The position numbers and the translations under genes were made by a program. DNA of 64,000 nucleotides from Rhodohalobacter sp. SW132 (lineage in GTDB: Bacteria; Bacteroidota; Rhodothermia; Balneolales; Balneolaceae): the NCBI RefSeq assembly GCF_003390325.1, contig NZ_QUOK01000001.1:992001-1056000 (forward strand), given 5' to 3'. Positions 1-10,100 of the stretch are shown in pieces; within the stretch, counting starts at the first letter, position 1; every line of letters starts with the position of its first letter. Under the pieces are notes generated by a model. The model was not told where the DNA came from and did not search any database. It saw only the letters and a list, made by a program, of their open reading frames with translations.

Positions 1-923
1 TTGTTAAGGAAACACACAATGTTTCTGTTTTAAGTAATATAGGTGGTTTTGGAGCTTTGTTTCAGCCCGATTTTTCATCCATGAAAGAACCTGTACTGGT
101 AAGCAGTGTGGATGGTGTTGGAACTAAATTGATCGTCGCTTTCAAATCAGGTAAATATAACACGGTAGGGCAGGATTTAGTGAATCACTGTGTAAACGAT
201 ATTGCCGTTTGCGGTGCCACTCCCCTTTTCTTTCTGGATTATTTTTCGACCGGATCTCTTGAAAAAGAAGTTGGGTTCCAGGTGATCAGCGGTTTCGCAA
301 AAGCGTGCAGGGAAAATGGAGTGGCTCTGATTGGTGGTGAGACAGCCGAGATGCCCGATATTTATCAAAAAGGAGAATTTGACCTGGCCGGAACAATTGT
401 TGGGGCGGTAGATAAATCAAAACTGATCACCGGAAATAAAATCCAAAAAGGTGACCTTGTTCTTGGTTTCAAAAGCAGCGGACTGCACACCAACGGATAT
501 TCCCTGGCACGAAATGTACTTTTCAGTGAATTTGAACTGGATGATTCACCTGATGAAATTGAAGGAACCATTAGTGAAGAGCTTTTAAGTATTCACAAAT
601 CATACCTGCCGTTAATCTCTGGATTGAAGAAGATTGAAGGTGTAAACGGCTTTTCACACATTACCGGTGGTGGTTTGATTAGCAATACGAATCGTGTGCT
701 GCCTGAAGGCCTCGAGCTGAATATCAGCTGGGATAGCTGGGAGCGGCCTGGAATTTTTAAGCTGATTAAAAAAACCGGAAATGTACCGGAAGATGATATG
801 AGACGAACATTTAACCTTGGGATCGGCCTTGTTTCGATTATCAATCCGGAAGTTAAAGACCAGGTCATTGAAGCCGCAGAACGCGTAAACGAAACCGTAA
901 TTGAGATTGGAGAAGTAGAATAA
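1..923 (+). CDS. purM: Phosphoribosylformylglycinamidine cyclo-ligase (AIR synthetase), 5'-truncated
   Basis: Fifth step of de novo purine synthesis: ATP-dependent closure of FGAM to AIR, in the cytosol. The frame is open from base 3 to the window edge, so the start lies outside; the TTG at 57 is internal, because the upstream codons read as the family's conserved N-terminal stretch ending in NIGGFGALF. Visible family motifs are DGVGTKL, NDIAVCGATPLFFLDYF, GGETAEMPD (ATP/substrate loops), GLHTNGYSLAR and HITGGGL. About 307 residues are present of a usual ~330-350, so only a short N-terminal piece is missing. The stop is one base before the next ATG, which indicates one transcript with the two genes behind it. 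Confidence 0.96.
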   Translation, partial: VKETHNVSVLSNIGGFGALFQPDFSSMKEPVLVSSVDGVGTKLIVAFKSGKYNTVGQDLVNHCVNDIAVCGATPLFFLDYFSTGSLEKEVGFQVISGFAKACRENGVALIGGETAEMPDIYQKGEFDLAGTIVGAVDKSKLITGNKIQKGDLVLGFKSSGLHTNGYSLARNVLFSEFELDDSPDEIEGTISEELLSIHKSYLPLISGLKKIEGVNGFSHITGGGLISNTNRVLPEGLELNISWDSWERPGIFKLIKKTGNVPEDDMRRTFNLGIGLVSIINPEVKDQVIEAAERVNETVIEIGEVE

Positions 924-924
924 T

Positions 925-1272
925 ATGGCAAAAGTAAAATTATTGGATATCGCACACGGAAGAAGCGGAGATAAAGGGAATGGAAGTAATGTTGGAATTA
1001 TCGCCCGGCACCCGGATGTGTATCCATTTCTTAAAGAGCATTTGACTGTAAAACGTGTTAAAGAACATATGAGCCATATATGTAAGGGAGAAGTTGAGCG
1101 TTATGAAATGCCGAATATCGGTGCGTTGAATTTTATTCTGAACGAAAGTCTTGGTGGCGGTGGTACCGTTTCACTGAAACTGGACGCCCAGGGAAAAACA
1201 CACGCTTCCACCCTGCTTCGTATGGAAGTAGAGGTACCAGACGTGCTTCTGGAGTCTGTTAAAAACAAATAG
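925..1272 (+). CDS. Small AtuA C-terminal-like (ferredoxin-fold) domain protein
   Basis: This 115-residue protein matches, by recalled pattern, the C-terminal domain of AtuA (acyclic terpene utilisation) proteins: an opening AHGRSGDKGNGSNVGIIAR block, then KGEVERYEMPN and NFILNESLGGGGT. In AtuA that domain follows a large DUF1446 N-terminal domain; here it stands alone. Free-standing versions are known in other bacteria, but I know of no firm function. It starts one base after the purM stop and is followed after 3 bases by the next gene, so co-transcription with purM is likely. There is no signal peptide or membrane segment, so it is probably cytosolic. Confidence 0.8.
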   Translation: MAKVKLLDIAHGRSGDKGNGSNVGIIARHPDVYPFLKEHLTVKRVKEHMSHICKGEVERYEMPNIGALNFILNESLGGGGTVSLKLDAQGKTHASTLLRMEVEVPDVLLESVKNK

Positions 1273-1275
1273 TTT

Positions 1276-2394
1276 TTGAAACGATCTGAGTTTTTATATC
1301 TGACCGGTGCTTTTGCATTCACAGCAGGATGCTCTACCCTTGCTGCACCCATCACACGATTTGGTCCAGACTCAAGGATTACCTTCTACAATGCTCACGG
1401 TCACCAGAATGGAAATGGTGAGTGGGAAATACCGATGCGCATTTACGCTTATGATCGAAGAAATAGCGTCGAAAGGCTGACTACCCGGATGGCCCGGGGC
1501 CGCTATAATCTAACTCCGGAAGAGGCAGACCGTTTTAGAAACAGAATCAGAGGGCTGGTTGCCGACAGTGAATCGCGACAAACAGTTTCGTTTGTGTTTG
1601 ATAACGATCCCGAAAATGAGGAGTTCTTTCTGCAGAACGAAAGTGGAAACCGTGCCCGAACAGATGCAAATGGAATTGCTGAGGGAAAAATATCACTAAG
1701 TAGCGAACGAGCCGAACAGCTGATGAATCTTCAGCGTTCTGATAAAGGTTGGCTCAGTTTTACTGCTGCATCCGGTCACAGGGGAAGCGGCCGGGCCCAG
1801 CTTATTGAACCGGAAGGGCTATCCATAATATCAGATATAGATGACACTATTAAAGTTACAGAGATTCCTGCCGGTTCAAGAATTGTGGTGAGAAATACAT
1901 TCTTTAAAGCGTATACAGATGCACCCGGTATGCAAAATATGTATCAGCAATGGGCTGATACCGCAGCTTTTCATTACGTGTCAGGTTCACCCTGGCAGCT
2001 TTATAATTCTCTGAGCAATTTTTTAATTGAGGAAACCGGGTTTCCTGAAGGAACTTTTCACATGAAAACAGTTCGGAAAAATCTACTGAATCTGAATTCC
2101 TGGAGAGATTTAAGAGAGTTGGCTACAAACGAGCTGATTACATACGAGCAGAAAATCTCGCAGATTGATCACCTGATGAATACCTATCCCAACCGCCGAT
2201 ATATTTTCATTGGAGATTCAGGAGAAATGGATCCGGAAGTGTATTCCACTATCCGGGAAGATCACGCCGAAAAGATACAGGAAATTGTCATACGAGATGT
2301 TATTAATGCAAGAGAACTACAGCCTGAACGACTGGAGGGAATGCGGGTGATAAATGCACGAACGGTTACTCCCGGGGTGTCGCAGTTTGGTTAG
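1276..2394 (+). CDS. App1-like (DUF2183) phosphatase domain lipoprotein
   Basis: The start is a TTG 3 bases after the previous stop; it gives a hydrophobic signal with a lipobox ending TAGC (Cys19), so the product is probably a lipoprotein. The C-terminal half carries the DUF2183/App1 catalytic domain: the HAD-type nucleophile motif DIDDT at residues 187-191 (after LSIIS) and the late acidic motif FIGDSGEMDPEVY near 314-326. Yeast App1 is a phosphatidate phosphatase; bacterial members are assigned by this domain and their substrate is not established. The N-terminal ~180 residues look like a beta-rich accessory domain. It sits third in the purM operon and converges on the serine hydrolase at 2407. 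Confidence 0.83.
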   Translation: MKRSEFLYLTGAFAFTAGCSTLAAPITRFGPDSRITFYNAHGHQNGNGEWEIPMRIYAYDRRNSVERLTTRMARGRYNLTPEEADRFRNRIRGLVADSESRQTVSFVFDNDPENEEFFLQNESGNRARTDANGIAEGKISLSSERAEQLMNLQRSDKGWLSFTAASGHRGSGRAQLIEPEGLSIISDIDDTIKVTEIPAGSRIVVRNTFFKAYTDAPGMQNMYQQWADTAAFHYVSGSPWQLYNSLSNFLIEETGFPEGTFHMKTVRKNLLNLNSWRDLRELATNELITYEQKISQIDHLMNTYPNRRYIFIGDSGEMDPEVYSTIREDHAEKIQEIVIRDVINARELQPERLEGMRVINARTVTPGVSQFG

Positions 2395-2416
2395 AGCTAA
2401 TTAAAGCTATAACCAA
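2387..2416 (+). terminator. Hairpin shared by two convergent genes
   Basis: TTGGTTA (2387-2393) pairs with TAACCAA (2410-2416); inside it AGCT pairs with AGCT around an AATTAA loop. A TTTT run follows on the plus strand. The stem takes in the stop codon of the App1-like gene (2392-2394) and that of the minus-strand hydrolase (2407-2409). It could end transcription of the plus-strand operon; a T-run for the minus strand is not seen. Confidence 0.5.
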
Positions 2417-3423
2417 TTTTCTGAAATAACCATACCTATTCTTTGAAAGGCATTTTCGGCATCACTTAGCTGATTATAATCTTTAGCACAAACCGAGACA
2501 ACAATCGGTTTTTGATCCTGTTGAGGATAGATAACACCAACATTACATGCACGGCCAATAAGAGTCCCGGTTTTCTGAGCAAACCTGATACCTTCTGGCA
2601 GTCCCGCCTTGATTCGGTGATCCCCGGTGGCAATTACTTCCATAATTTCAATCAGCAGATCAGTATTTTCTTCGTTCAAATACTCTCCCTCAACCAGGCG
2701 TTCAAGCATTACGCTCATGGCTTCCATAGTGCCTGAATTTAGGCCGCCATCATAATATTTATAGAAAGCATCTACAATATTTTCTGCATTCAGTTCATCT
2801 CTGTCGACGTCCATTATTCGTACTAATTCATCGAGTCTTTCAGACATGTTTGATATGCCACGAAGACGGATAATATCGAGGTTAGTAAGATTTTCAGCAT
2901 TTTCGTGCAATTCACCATAGGCTTCGTACCGTACTTGTAATATGGTTGTTATTCTTTCTATCCCTTCACTAACCAATTCATCCTGAATAAACTGATTCAG
3001 TTCCTCCTCCCCAATATACCGAATAAGCATATCTGTAGCGGTACTGTCGCTATCCTTCATCATTTTCTCGAGAAGTGTTCTTATAGTATAAACAGAACCT
3101 GCATCCTGCCAGTGCATATCACCAGCTCCATCTACCTTATCTGAATCCTGCAATGTTAATTCATCATCCAGGGATAATTCTCCATCTTCCACTTTTTTTA
3201 GGATTGCAATCGCTACAGGTATTTTTGTGGTTGAAGCCAGGTACCAGCGCTGATCGCCGTTATGATTAACAATTTGCCCATCTTCCAGATTTTTTATGTA
3301 AACGCCGACATCACCTGAAAACTCATCATCAATTTGTTGAAGTTTTTCCTGAAGCCCGGAGTTTAAAACATGGACGGGTGAAACTAAAAATAGTATGAAA
3401 GGAAGTACTATAAATTTTAACAT
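2407..3423 (-). CDS. Secreted class A beta-lactamase-like serine hydrolase
   Basis: A 338-residue protein with an N-terminal hydrophobic signal (residues 1-20), so exported. It shows the penicillin-recognising serine enzyme motifs in order: STTK (Ser64-Lys67), SDS at 125-127 in the place of SDN (followed by TATD), and QKTGT near residue 293. This is the class A beta-lactamase / PBP-type fold. A clear class A omega-loop glutamate (ExxLN) is not obvious, and an extra ~60-residue helical stretch lies in the second half, so it may be a peptidase or esterase-like relative rather than an antibiotic-hydrolysing enzyme. It lies 50 bases upstream of nothing in its own strand but follows the DUF418 gene at 3474 and could share its transcript. 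Confidence 0.82.
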   Translation of the reverse strand: MLKFIVLPFILFLVSPVHVLNSGLQEKLQQIDDEFSGDVGVYIKNLEDGQIVNHNGDQRWYLASTTKIPVAIAILKKVEDGELSLDDELTLQDSDKVDGAGDMHWQDAGSVYTIRTLLEKMMKDSDSTATDMLIRYIGEEELNQFIQDELVSEGIERITTILQVRYEAYGELHENAENLTNLDIIRLRGISNMSERLDELVRIMDVDRDELNAENIVDAFYKYYDGGLNSGTMEAMSVMLERLVEGEYLNEENTDLLIEIMEVIATGDHRIKAGLPEGIRFAQKTGTLIGRACNVGVIYPQQDQKPIVVSVCAKDYNQLSDAENAFQRIGMVISENWL

Positions 3424-3473
3424 AGTAGGTAATTTTGATATGACCGCTCTCTATGTAATAGGTAAAAAAATAA

Positions 3474-4742
3474 TTAGAGTTCCCTTTTTTTCTTGTTACT
3501 CAGTAAGCGGCCGTATGTTAAAACTCTCCAGATCCACTCGAGTGGTCCATATTTAAATTTCATTAACCAGAGGGAACTGATGAGAATCTGAAAAACAAAA
3601 ACTACAAAAACAGCAAGAGTCAGATAAGCAGAGCCTAAATACTCGCCCAATCCTAATCCAATACCGTAAAAAAGAAATATTCCTATGAATGACTGGAGTA
3701 TATAATTGGTAAGTGCTGTTTTGCCTACCGAGTTAAAAAGTTTAGTAAGCACCTGCCTGAAACGTGTAAGATAAAGGAGCATAAAAGCTGCAACATAACC
3801 GGCTGTAAGAAAAAGGTATCCGATAGGCTCCAGCATTTCTTTGATAAGCTGAAACGTGGCATTATCTAAACCTGCCGGAGCATCCATCACAAAACCAATA
3901 TTTAAAATTAAGCCAAATATAAAACCTGTTACTGCAATTTTAATTAAAAGTGACCGATTCTCGTGTAACTTATGGAGCATAAGCTGTCTGCCGGTCCACA
4001 GACCTATAATGAATACTCCTAATACATTAAAAAAACGAGCATCCAGGGCGTAAATATAACCACGAAGCAGCGGGCCAATATAGTTGAAGGTCAAAACTGT
4101 ACTCCATGAAGAGCTTTGAATAATCTCCACCACATCTCTCATCTGAAAATAATTGTTTTCATTTGAGTGGGGTAAATCAAGTGAATTCCATTGTTGATTT
4201 AAATATTCATAAATATGATTCACATACCCACCATCATTTGTATTCAGGTACCAGATATATAATCCCGGAATACAAAGTGTAAGGAAGCCGGCCCAAAGCA
4301 ATGCACGATTGGAAAAACTCTGGAAAAAAATCAAAACATAGCCACAAAGTGCATATAGAACCAATATATCACTAAACCATATCCCCCATAAATGGATGAC
4401 ACCAATAATCAATAAAATAAATAGACGGCGGCTGAAATGGCGGTTAAAAGACTGATCAGCAGAAGATGCCCGAATAAATTGAATGGCGAAACCGATCCCA
4501 AACATCAGTGAAAAAAGTGTGTAGAATTTACCACTGAAGAATACGGTATGAAAAATATCAAAAACTGGATTCCAGTCAGCCAGCAGCAGTTCATTTTTTT
4601 CATCACCAAGCATATACGCATAACCGCTGAATACACGGGCATTGATCATGAAAATTCCGAAAATAGCAAACCCTCGCAAAGCATCCAGCACGTGTATGCG
4701 TTCATTGCTTCCAACAGGATTGAATGATGATTTTTTATTCAT
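3474..4742 (-). CDS. DUF418 family membrane protein (YeiB-like)
   Basis: The 422-residue product is a polytopic inner membrane protein. It opens with the family signature RIHVLDALRGFAIFGI and then FSGKFYTLFSLMFGIGFAIQ, both typical of DUF418/YeiB proteins, and closes with a C-terminal DUF418 block that ends in GPLEWIWRVLTYG. About ten hydrophobic segments are visible. The family is related to membrane acyltransferase-3-type proteins; the substrate is unknown. It is followed after 50 bases by the beta-lactamase-like hydrolase on the same strand. Confidence 0.88.
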   Translation of the reverse strand: MNKKSSFNPVGSNERIHVLDALRGFAIFGIFMINARVFSGYAYMLGDEKNELLLADWNPVFDIFHTVFFSGKFYTLFSLMFGIGFAIQFIRASSADQSFNRHFSRRLFILLIIGVIHLWGIWFSDILVLYALCGYVLIFFQSFSNRALLWAGFLTLCIPGLYIWYLNTNDGGYVNHIYEYLNQQWNSLDLPHSNENNYFQMRDVVEIIQSSSWSTVLTFNYIGPLLRGYIYALDARFFNVLGVFIIGLWTGRQLMLHKLHENRSLLIKIAVTGFIFGLILNIGFVMDAPAGLDNATFQLIKEMLEPIGYLFLTAGYVAAFMLLYLTRFRQVLTKLFNSVGKTALTNYILQSFIGIFLFYGIGLGLGEYLGSAYLTLAVFVVFVFQILISSLWLMKFKYGPLEWIWRVLTYGRLLSNKKKREL

Positions 4743-5268
4743 CAGTAACTCTATATCATGTTAATGAATAATTGATATTTGGGTTATGCTAACCTTTCCC
4801 TGTTTCCCTCCTGCACTGTGAAAGAAATCTGTTAATCAGATTTCAAATACGTATAGGTTTTTTAAAATGTATTCGATATTCAAACAACCGATAAAGCTGC
4901 CATTGGTTAAAAAACCGGTTTTGCAAAACCATCTATAATTATCTGTTTTAGAAGGATTACAGCGTATTGTTTATCACATTTAAAATTAATCCAGGTATGT
5001 TTTCACTCAGTATTACTCTGATTTAATAGCTGGGTTCCTCTGATGATATAGTGCCAAATTATCCGTATATTGTGAGATTACTGCCGCAAATATAAAGCGG
5101 TACTTCCCCACAGATGAATATTGCTCGTATCGTTTCCCTTCTTTTTTGAATAAGTAAGAGAGCTGAATTCCGGCAACATTAATGAGGGAGATGATCTGTC
5201 TCGAAAAACGGGCGATCGATCCGGCTGAAATGTCCGGTATTCTATAATCATTCAAATCGTATACAATT
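4743..5268. other. Gene-poor 526-bp gap before the helicase
   Basis: Divergent region between the DUF418 gene (minus) and the DEAD-box helicase (plus). I see no convincing gene. It may hold both promoters and a long leader for the helicase, since mRNAs of cold-shock helicases often have long 5' UTRs; no specific structure could be proven by eye. A short palindrome AACCGGTTTTGCAAAACC is present at about 4913-4929. Confidence 0.4.
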
Positions 5269-6726
5269 TTGGAATCAACTTCATTTACTGATCTTGGCAT
5301 CAGTGCACCTATTTTAAAAGCCATCGAAGAGATGGGTTTCGAAACTTCAACAAAAATTCAGGCTGCAGCTATACCTGCAATCATGCAGGGCAGCGATTTA
5401 GCCGGACAGGCGCAAACCGGAACCGGGAAAACCGCAGCATTTGCGATTCCGGTATTAGAAAAGGTCGATCCGGAATCGAAAAATGTACAGGCGATTGTGA
5501 TGTGTCCGACTCGTGAACTTGCGGTCCAGGTAACCGGTGAGTTCATTAAACTCGCAAAGTTTATCAAGGGTGTGTATGTAACTCCTGTTTACGGCGGACA
5601 ACCCATTTCTCGCCAAATCAAACAGATCAAATCGGGAACACAGATTGTTGTTGGAACTCCTGGCCGGGTGATTGATCACCTGAAACGGGGAACGCTGAAA
5701 CTGGATCATCTGAAAATGGTGATTCTGGATGAAGCCGACGAAATGCTCAACATGGGTTTTCGGGATGATATCGAAACCATTCTCGGGTATTCATCGGAAT
5801 CGGAGAAAAGACAGACAATTATGTTTTCCGCTACGATGTCCAAAGATATTAAACGGATTATGAACCGGTTCTTTACGGATCCCGAGATGATCAAGGTGGA
5901 GGGCAAAGCGCCTGCTGCCGACGGAATTGAGCAGTACATTGTTGAGGCCCGCGATTCGATGCGTACGGAAGGAATTTGCCGGCTGCTGGATATTAACGAT
6001 TATAAACTGGCACTGATTTTCTGCAACACCAAACGAAAATGTGATTCTCTTGTAGGTGAAATGCAGTCAAGAGGTTACTCCAGTGATGCGCTGCACGGCG
6101 ATATGAGTCAAAATGTTCGCGACAAAGTGATGAGCAAATTCAGAACCGGAAAAATTGAAGTTCTGATTGCCACTGATGTTGCCGCGCGCGGACTCGATGT
6201 GGATGATGTTGAGGTGGTGTTTAATTACGATGTTCCACAGGATCCTGAATATTACGTTCACCGGATTGGGCGAACTGGCCGTGCCGGTCGAAAAGGAGTA
6301 GCATATACATTCTCATCAGGCAGAAAAAGTAAAAACCTCAGGTTTATTGAAAAAAATCTGAAAATTAATCTGAAAACGATTCCTCTCCCGTCCATGGAAG
6401 ATGTTCAGAACTCGGTGATGGACAGTTTTCACAATGAGATCAAACAGACATTGGAAGCGGGTGGACTTCGTACGTATATCGAACAGATTGAATCACTTGC
6501 AGGCGACCAGTATACACCTATCGAAGTGGCTGCTGCAATTTTGAAACAGGCTCAGGGAAAAAAATTAGCACAACCTAAAAAATCATCTTCAGATACAGGT
6601 TCAAAACCAGATCGGGATCAATCAAACCGTAAACGGCCTAAAAAAGATAAAACGGATGAACCGTTTTATAAACCGTTCACAGGTGGTAAAACAATGAGAG
6701 GCAGGAAAAAAGGGAAAAAGAGATAG
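5269..6726 (+). CDS. DEAD-box ATP-dependent RNA helicase (DeaD/RhlE type)
   Basis: Cytosolic RNA helicase acting in ribosome assembly or mRNA turnover by family analogy. Motifs in order: Q-motif region (residues 5-31), Walker A AQTGTGKT (48-55), PTREL (80-84), DEAD (154-157), SAT (187-189), ARGLD, and HRIGRTGR (331-338). After the helicase core comes a ~70-residue linker domain and a Lys/Arg-rich tail (from ~430, PKKSSSDTG to RGRKKGKKR) likely to bind RNA. The start is a TTG; the frame closes upstream at a TAA at 5245, so few alternatives exist. At 485 residues it is shorter than E. coli DeaD (629) and lacks a clear DbpA-type RNA-binding domain. Confidence 0.95.
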   Translation: MESTSFTDLGISAPILKAIEEMGFETSTKIQAAAIPAIMQGSDLAGQAQTGTGKTAAFAIPVLEKVDPESKNVQAIVMCPTRELAVQVTGEFIKLAKFIKGVYVTPVYGGQPISRQIKQIKSGTQIVVGTPGRVIDHLKRGTLKLDHLKMVILDEADEMLNMGFRDDIETILGYSSESEKRQTIMFSATMSKDIKRIMNRFFTDPEMIKVEGKAPAADGIEQYIVEARDSMRTEGICRLLDINDYKLALIFCNTKRKCDSLVGEMQSRGYSSDALHGDMSQNVRDKVMSKFRTGKIEVLIATDVAARGLDVDDVEVVFNYDVPQDPEYYVHRIGRTGRAGRKGVAYTFSSGRKSKNLRFIEKNLKINLKTIPLPSMEDVQNSVMDSFHNEIKQTLEAGGLRTYIEQIESLAGDQYTPIEVAAAILKQAQGKKLAQPKKSSSDTGSKPDRDQSNRKRPKKDKTDEPFYKPFTGGKTMRGRKKGKKR

Positions 6727-7109
6727 ACAGACTCAAATATCGTATAGGATAATTGAGGCTATAAAAATTGGATTGATCCAAAAATCAACTCCATAAATAT
6801 TTAACGTATTTATGTACGATTAGAGTTGTACTAGATATGTGTATTTAGTAGACTTACAGCCGATAAAAAAAGGGGTAGGTTAAATATCAACAGTGATTTA
6901 TAACGGGTCTGCCTGATCGCTTTCAGAGGGTTGACCCGTATATAAAATCAGGGGCTGTATTATACCTTAACATCGTGAGTTAAAATGCCGATAAAGATAT
7001 ATGTGTAAAGAATACGGTAGATAAAAAAAGCTCTCCTGCGTGGCAGGTTTAACTGTTGATCCTTTAAAATCCGGAATAGAACTACGTGTACTCTGTTGGC
7101 AAACATACT
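6727..7109. other. Intergenic region with a possible hairpin
   Basis: No gene seen. An inverted repeat ACGGGTC (6904-6910) / GACCCGT (6934-6940) could form a loose hairpin with a 23-base loop, with no T-run after it. The rest is AT-rich and probably contains the histidine kinase promoter. Confidence 0.3.
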
Positions 7110-10100
7110 ATGTCTGAAAAACGTCTGCCTGTTCCGCTGAAGAAGCAAGAGAGAGCACATACTTTATCGCAATACAATCTATTGGACTTCCTTCCGGAAG
7201 AAAGATTCAATCGTTTGACAAAAATCGCTTCTGCACTGTGCGGCACTCCTATTTCCATGATTACGATGATGGATAAAAACCGTCACTGGATTAAGTCAAT
7301 CCGCGGGTTGGATATTTATGAATCGTCATTCGAAGATCCGTTTTGCCACTATACAATTATGCAGGATGGAATCTTTGAAGTTGAGAATATTGAGACGGAT
7401 AAGCGATTTTCAGTTTACCCGCCTTTTTCAACGAATTTTACGATCAGGTTTTTTGCCGGTAAAGCATTGATAGATCCGGACGGATTCGCCCTGGGAACAT
7501 TATGTGTGATGGATCACAAACCACGCAAACTTACTGATCAGCAAAAAGAAGCGCTGAACGATCTCGCCGATGAAGTGATGGATACAATTCTCGCCCGAAA
7601 AGAGAAGGAAGAGCTAATAAAAACCAATAAATTTCTCCAGCAAAGCAATGAGGCCGCTAAAGTTGGGGGTTGGGAACTGGATCTCCGAAATGACAGACTG
7701 GAATGGACTTCTGTAACAAAAAAGATTCATGAAATAAATGAAGATTTTGTACCGGATGCGGAGTTCGCTGTACGTTTTTATAAAGATGAAGAGAATCGCG
7801 ATATAATTCGGGAGTCGGTTAGTCGCGTAATAGAAACAGGCGGACAGTTTTCGCATGATTTACAAATCATCACGGCACAGGGAAATCATAAATGGGTTCG
7901 CGTTAACGGTAATGCAGAATTTGATGAAGAAGGCTGCAAGCGGGTATATGGAACATTCCAGGATATAAACGAACAAAAACGGAGTGAACTGGCTCTGTTT
8001 GAAGAGAAAGATAAGCTCGAAAACGTTTTGATAGGAACTCACTCGGGAACGTACGAATGGGATGTGCAGCCAGATCATATGTATGTGAATAATCGTCTGG
8101 CCGAAATGCTCGGATACAAAGCTGAGGAGATCAATCCGCTCACAAAATATACCTGGATCAAAATGGCTCATCCGGAGGATCTGGGTGAAGTTGAGCAGGC
8201 CCTTACCAAATGTCTGAACCGGGAAAAAGACCATTACGATTGTGTGTTCCGGATGAAGCATAAAGATGGACACTGGGTTTGGATTCGCGATCGCGGAAAA
8301 GTGAGAAGCTGGTCCGGGGATGGGAAACCACTGAAAATGTATGGCACCTATGTAGATGTGTCGCTCAGAAAAAACGCGGAGATTTCATTGATCGAAAGCC
8401 GGGATCATTTCCAGTCTTTAATTACAAACGTACCGGGAGCTTCATACCGGTGCGAACTCTTCCCCGATGGTACCATTCTCGAATCTCCGCTTAAGTTCAT
8501 GAGTAAACAGGTAGAGGATATTACAGGATATCCCTCATCGGATTTTATAAATGGCGAAGTAAGAAATTTTTCTGATGTCATCCATCCCGATGACCTTGAT
8601 CATGTGATTGAAAATGTGCAAAAAGCGATCACCGGAATAGAAAAAGATTGGGAAATGGAGTATCGGGTGATCCATAAAAACGGTGAGGTAAGATGGTGCA
8701 GTGAACGCGGCCGATCATACCGGGATCAGCTGAGCGGTGTAATTTATCTCACAGGTCTGATTTTTGATATAACCGACCGCAAAAAAACAGACCAGGCGCT
8801 GATCGAGAAACAGACATTACTCGAAACCATTCTCGAATCGATTGATGTTGGGATTGCATCCTGCGACTCCAGTGGAAAACAGACACTCCTTAACCGGGCG
8901 GCACGTATTTGGTACGGTAGATCATCAGATAATCTTGAGCTGGACTCTTTCCTGATAGATTTTTCACTCTATCAGGCCGACGGGAAAACGCCGCTTGAAA
9001 ATCATGAAATTCCGCTTGTACAAGCATTGAATGAGGGTAAGTCCGTACGAAAGGAGATTGTAGTAAAATCGGAAGGTAAACCGTCCCGGACAATCAACAC
9101 ACATGGCACGCAGCTAAGAGGTCCGGACGGAGAGCTTTTCGGGGCCGTAACCACGATGCAGGATATTTCCGATCGAAAATCTGGTGAAATTCGAATTCGC
9201 CAAAGTGAAGAGCAGTTCAGAAAAACATTTGAATATGCAGCAAACGGCATGGCTGTACTCGATCTTGACGGAAAATGGCTGAAAGTGAATAAGCAGCTTG
9301 GAGCAATTCTGGGCTATTCTCAGAAAGAACTTCAGGGTATGAACTTCCGTGATGTTACCCACCCCGATGAAATTGAAAAAGATAACCGCCTTCTTCAGGA
9401 ACTGATTGACGGTAAGCGGGAATACTACAATGTAGAAAAACGGTATATCCACAAAAACGGAGATGTGCGTTGGGTGCTCACAGCTGTTTCAGCACTTGAA
9501 GATGAAGAGAGTGAAAAAACACGGTTTATTTCGCAGTATACTAATATCACGAGCCAGAAAGAGGCGGAACAACAGCTTCATGAAACCCTGAAAAAGCTGG
9601 AAGGAATACTGGAAGCGAGTACACAAGTTGTGATTGTAAGTACAGATCCCGATGGAGTCATCACCTCGTTCAATGCAGGAGCGGAAAATCTTCTCGGATA
9701 CACCGCAGATGAAATGATAGGAAAAGAAACCCCGCTTCTCTATCATCTCGAAAGCGAGATAGAAGAACGAAGCAGGGAGCTTGCCAAAAAAGTAAATCAC
9801 CCCGTTGAAGGGTTTGATCTGTTTCGTGTGAATAAATGCAACGAAACGCACGAAACCCATGAATGGACACTCATCAAAAAGAATGGCGATACATTTCCGG
9901 TCCAGCTCACCGCTACGGCTATAAGAAACAGCCGGGGTGATACCATTGGCCATTTAGGTATTGCTACAGATATTAGCGAACTGAAACGCTCTGAAGAAGA
10001 GATGAAACAGCTTTTGGAGATGAACCAGGATCAAAATCAGCGGCTGCTTAATTTTGCGCATATTGTGTCGCACAATCTCAGGGGGCATGCTACCAATTTC

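Noticed and set aside
5013-5324. 103-residue open frame on the minus strand in the gap before the helicase
   Set aside because: It overlaps the helicase N-terminus antisense and has no family pattern; it also lies in the region expected to hold the helicase leader.
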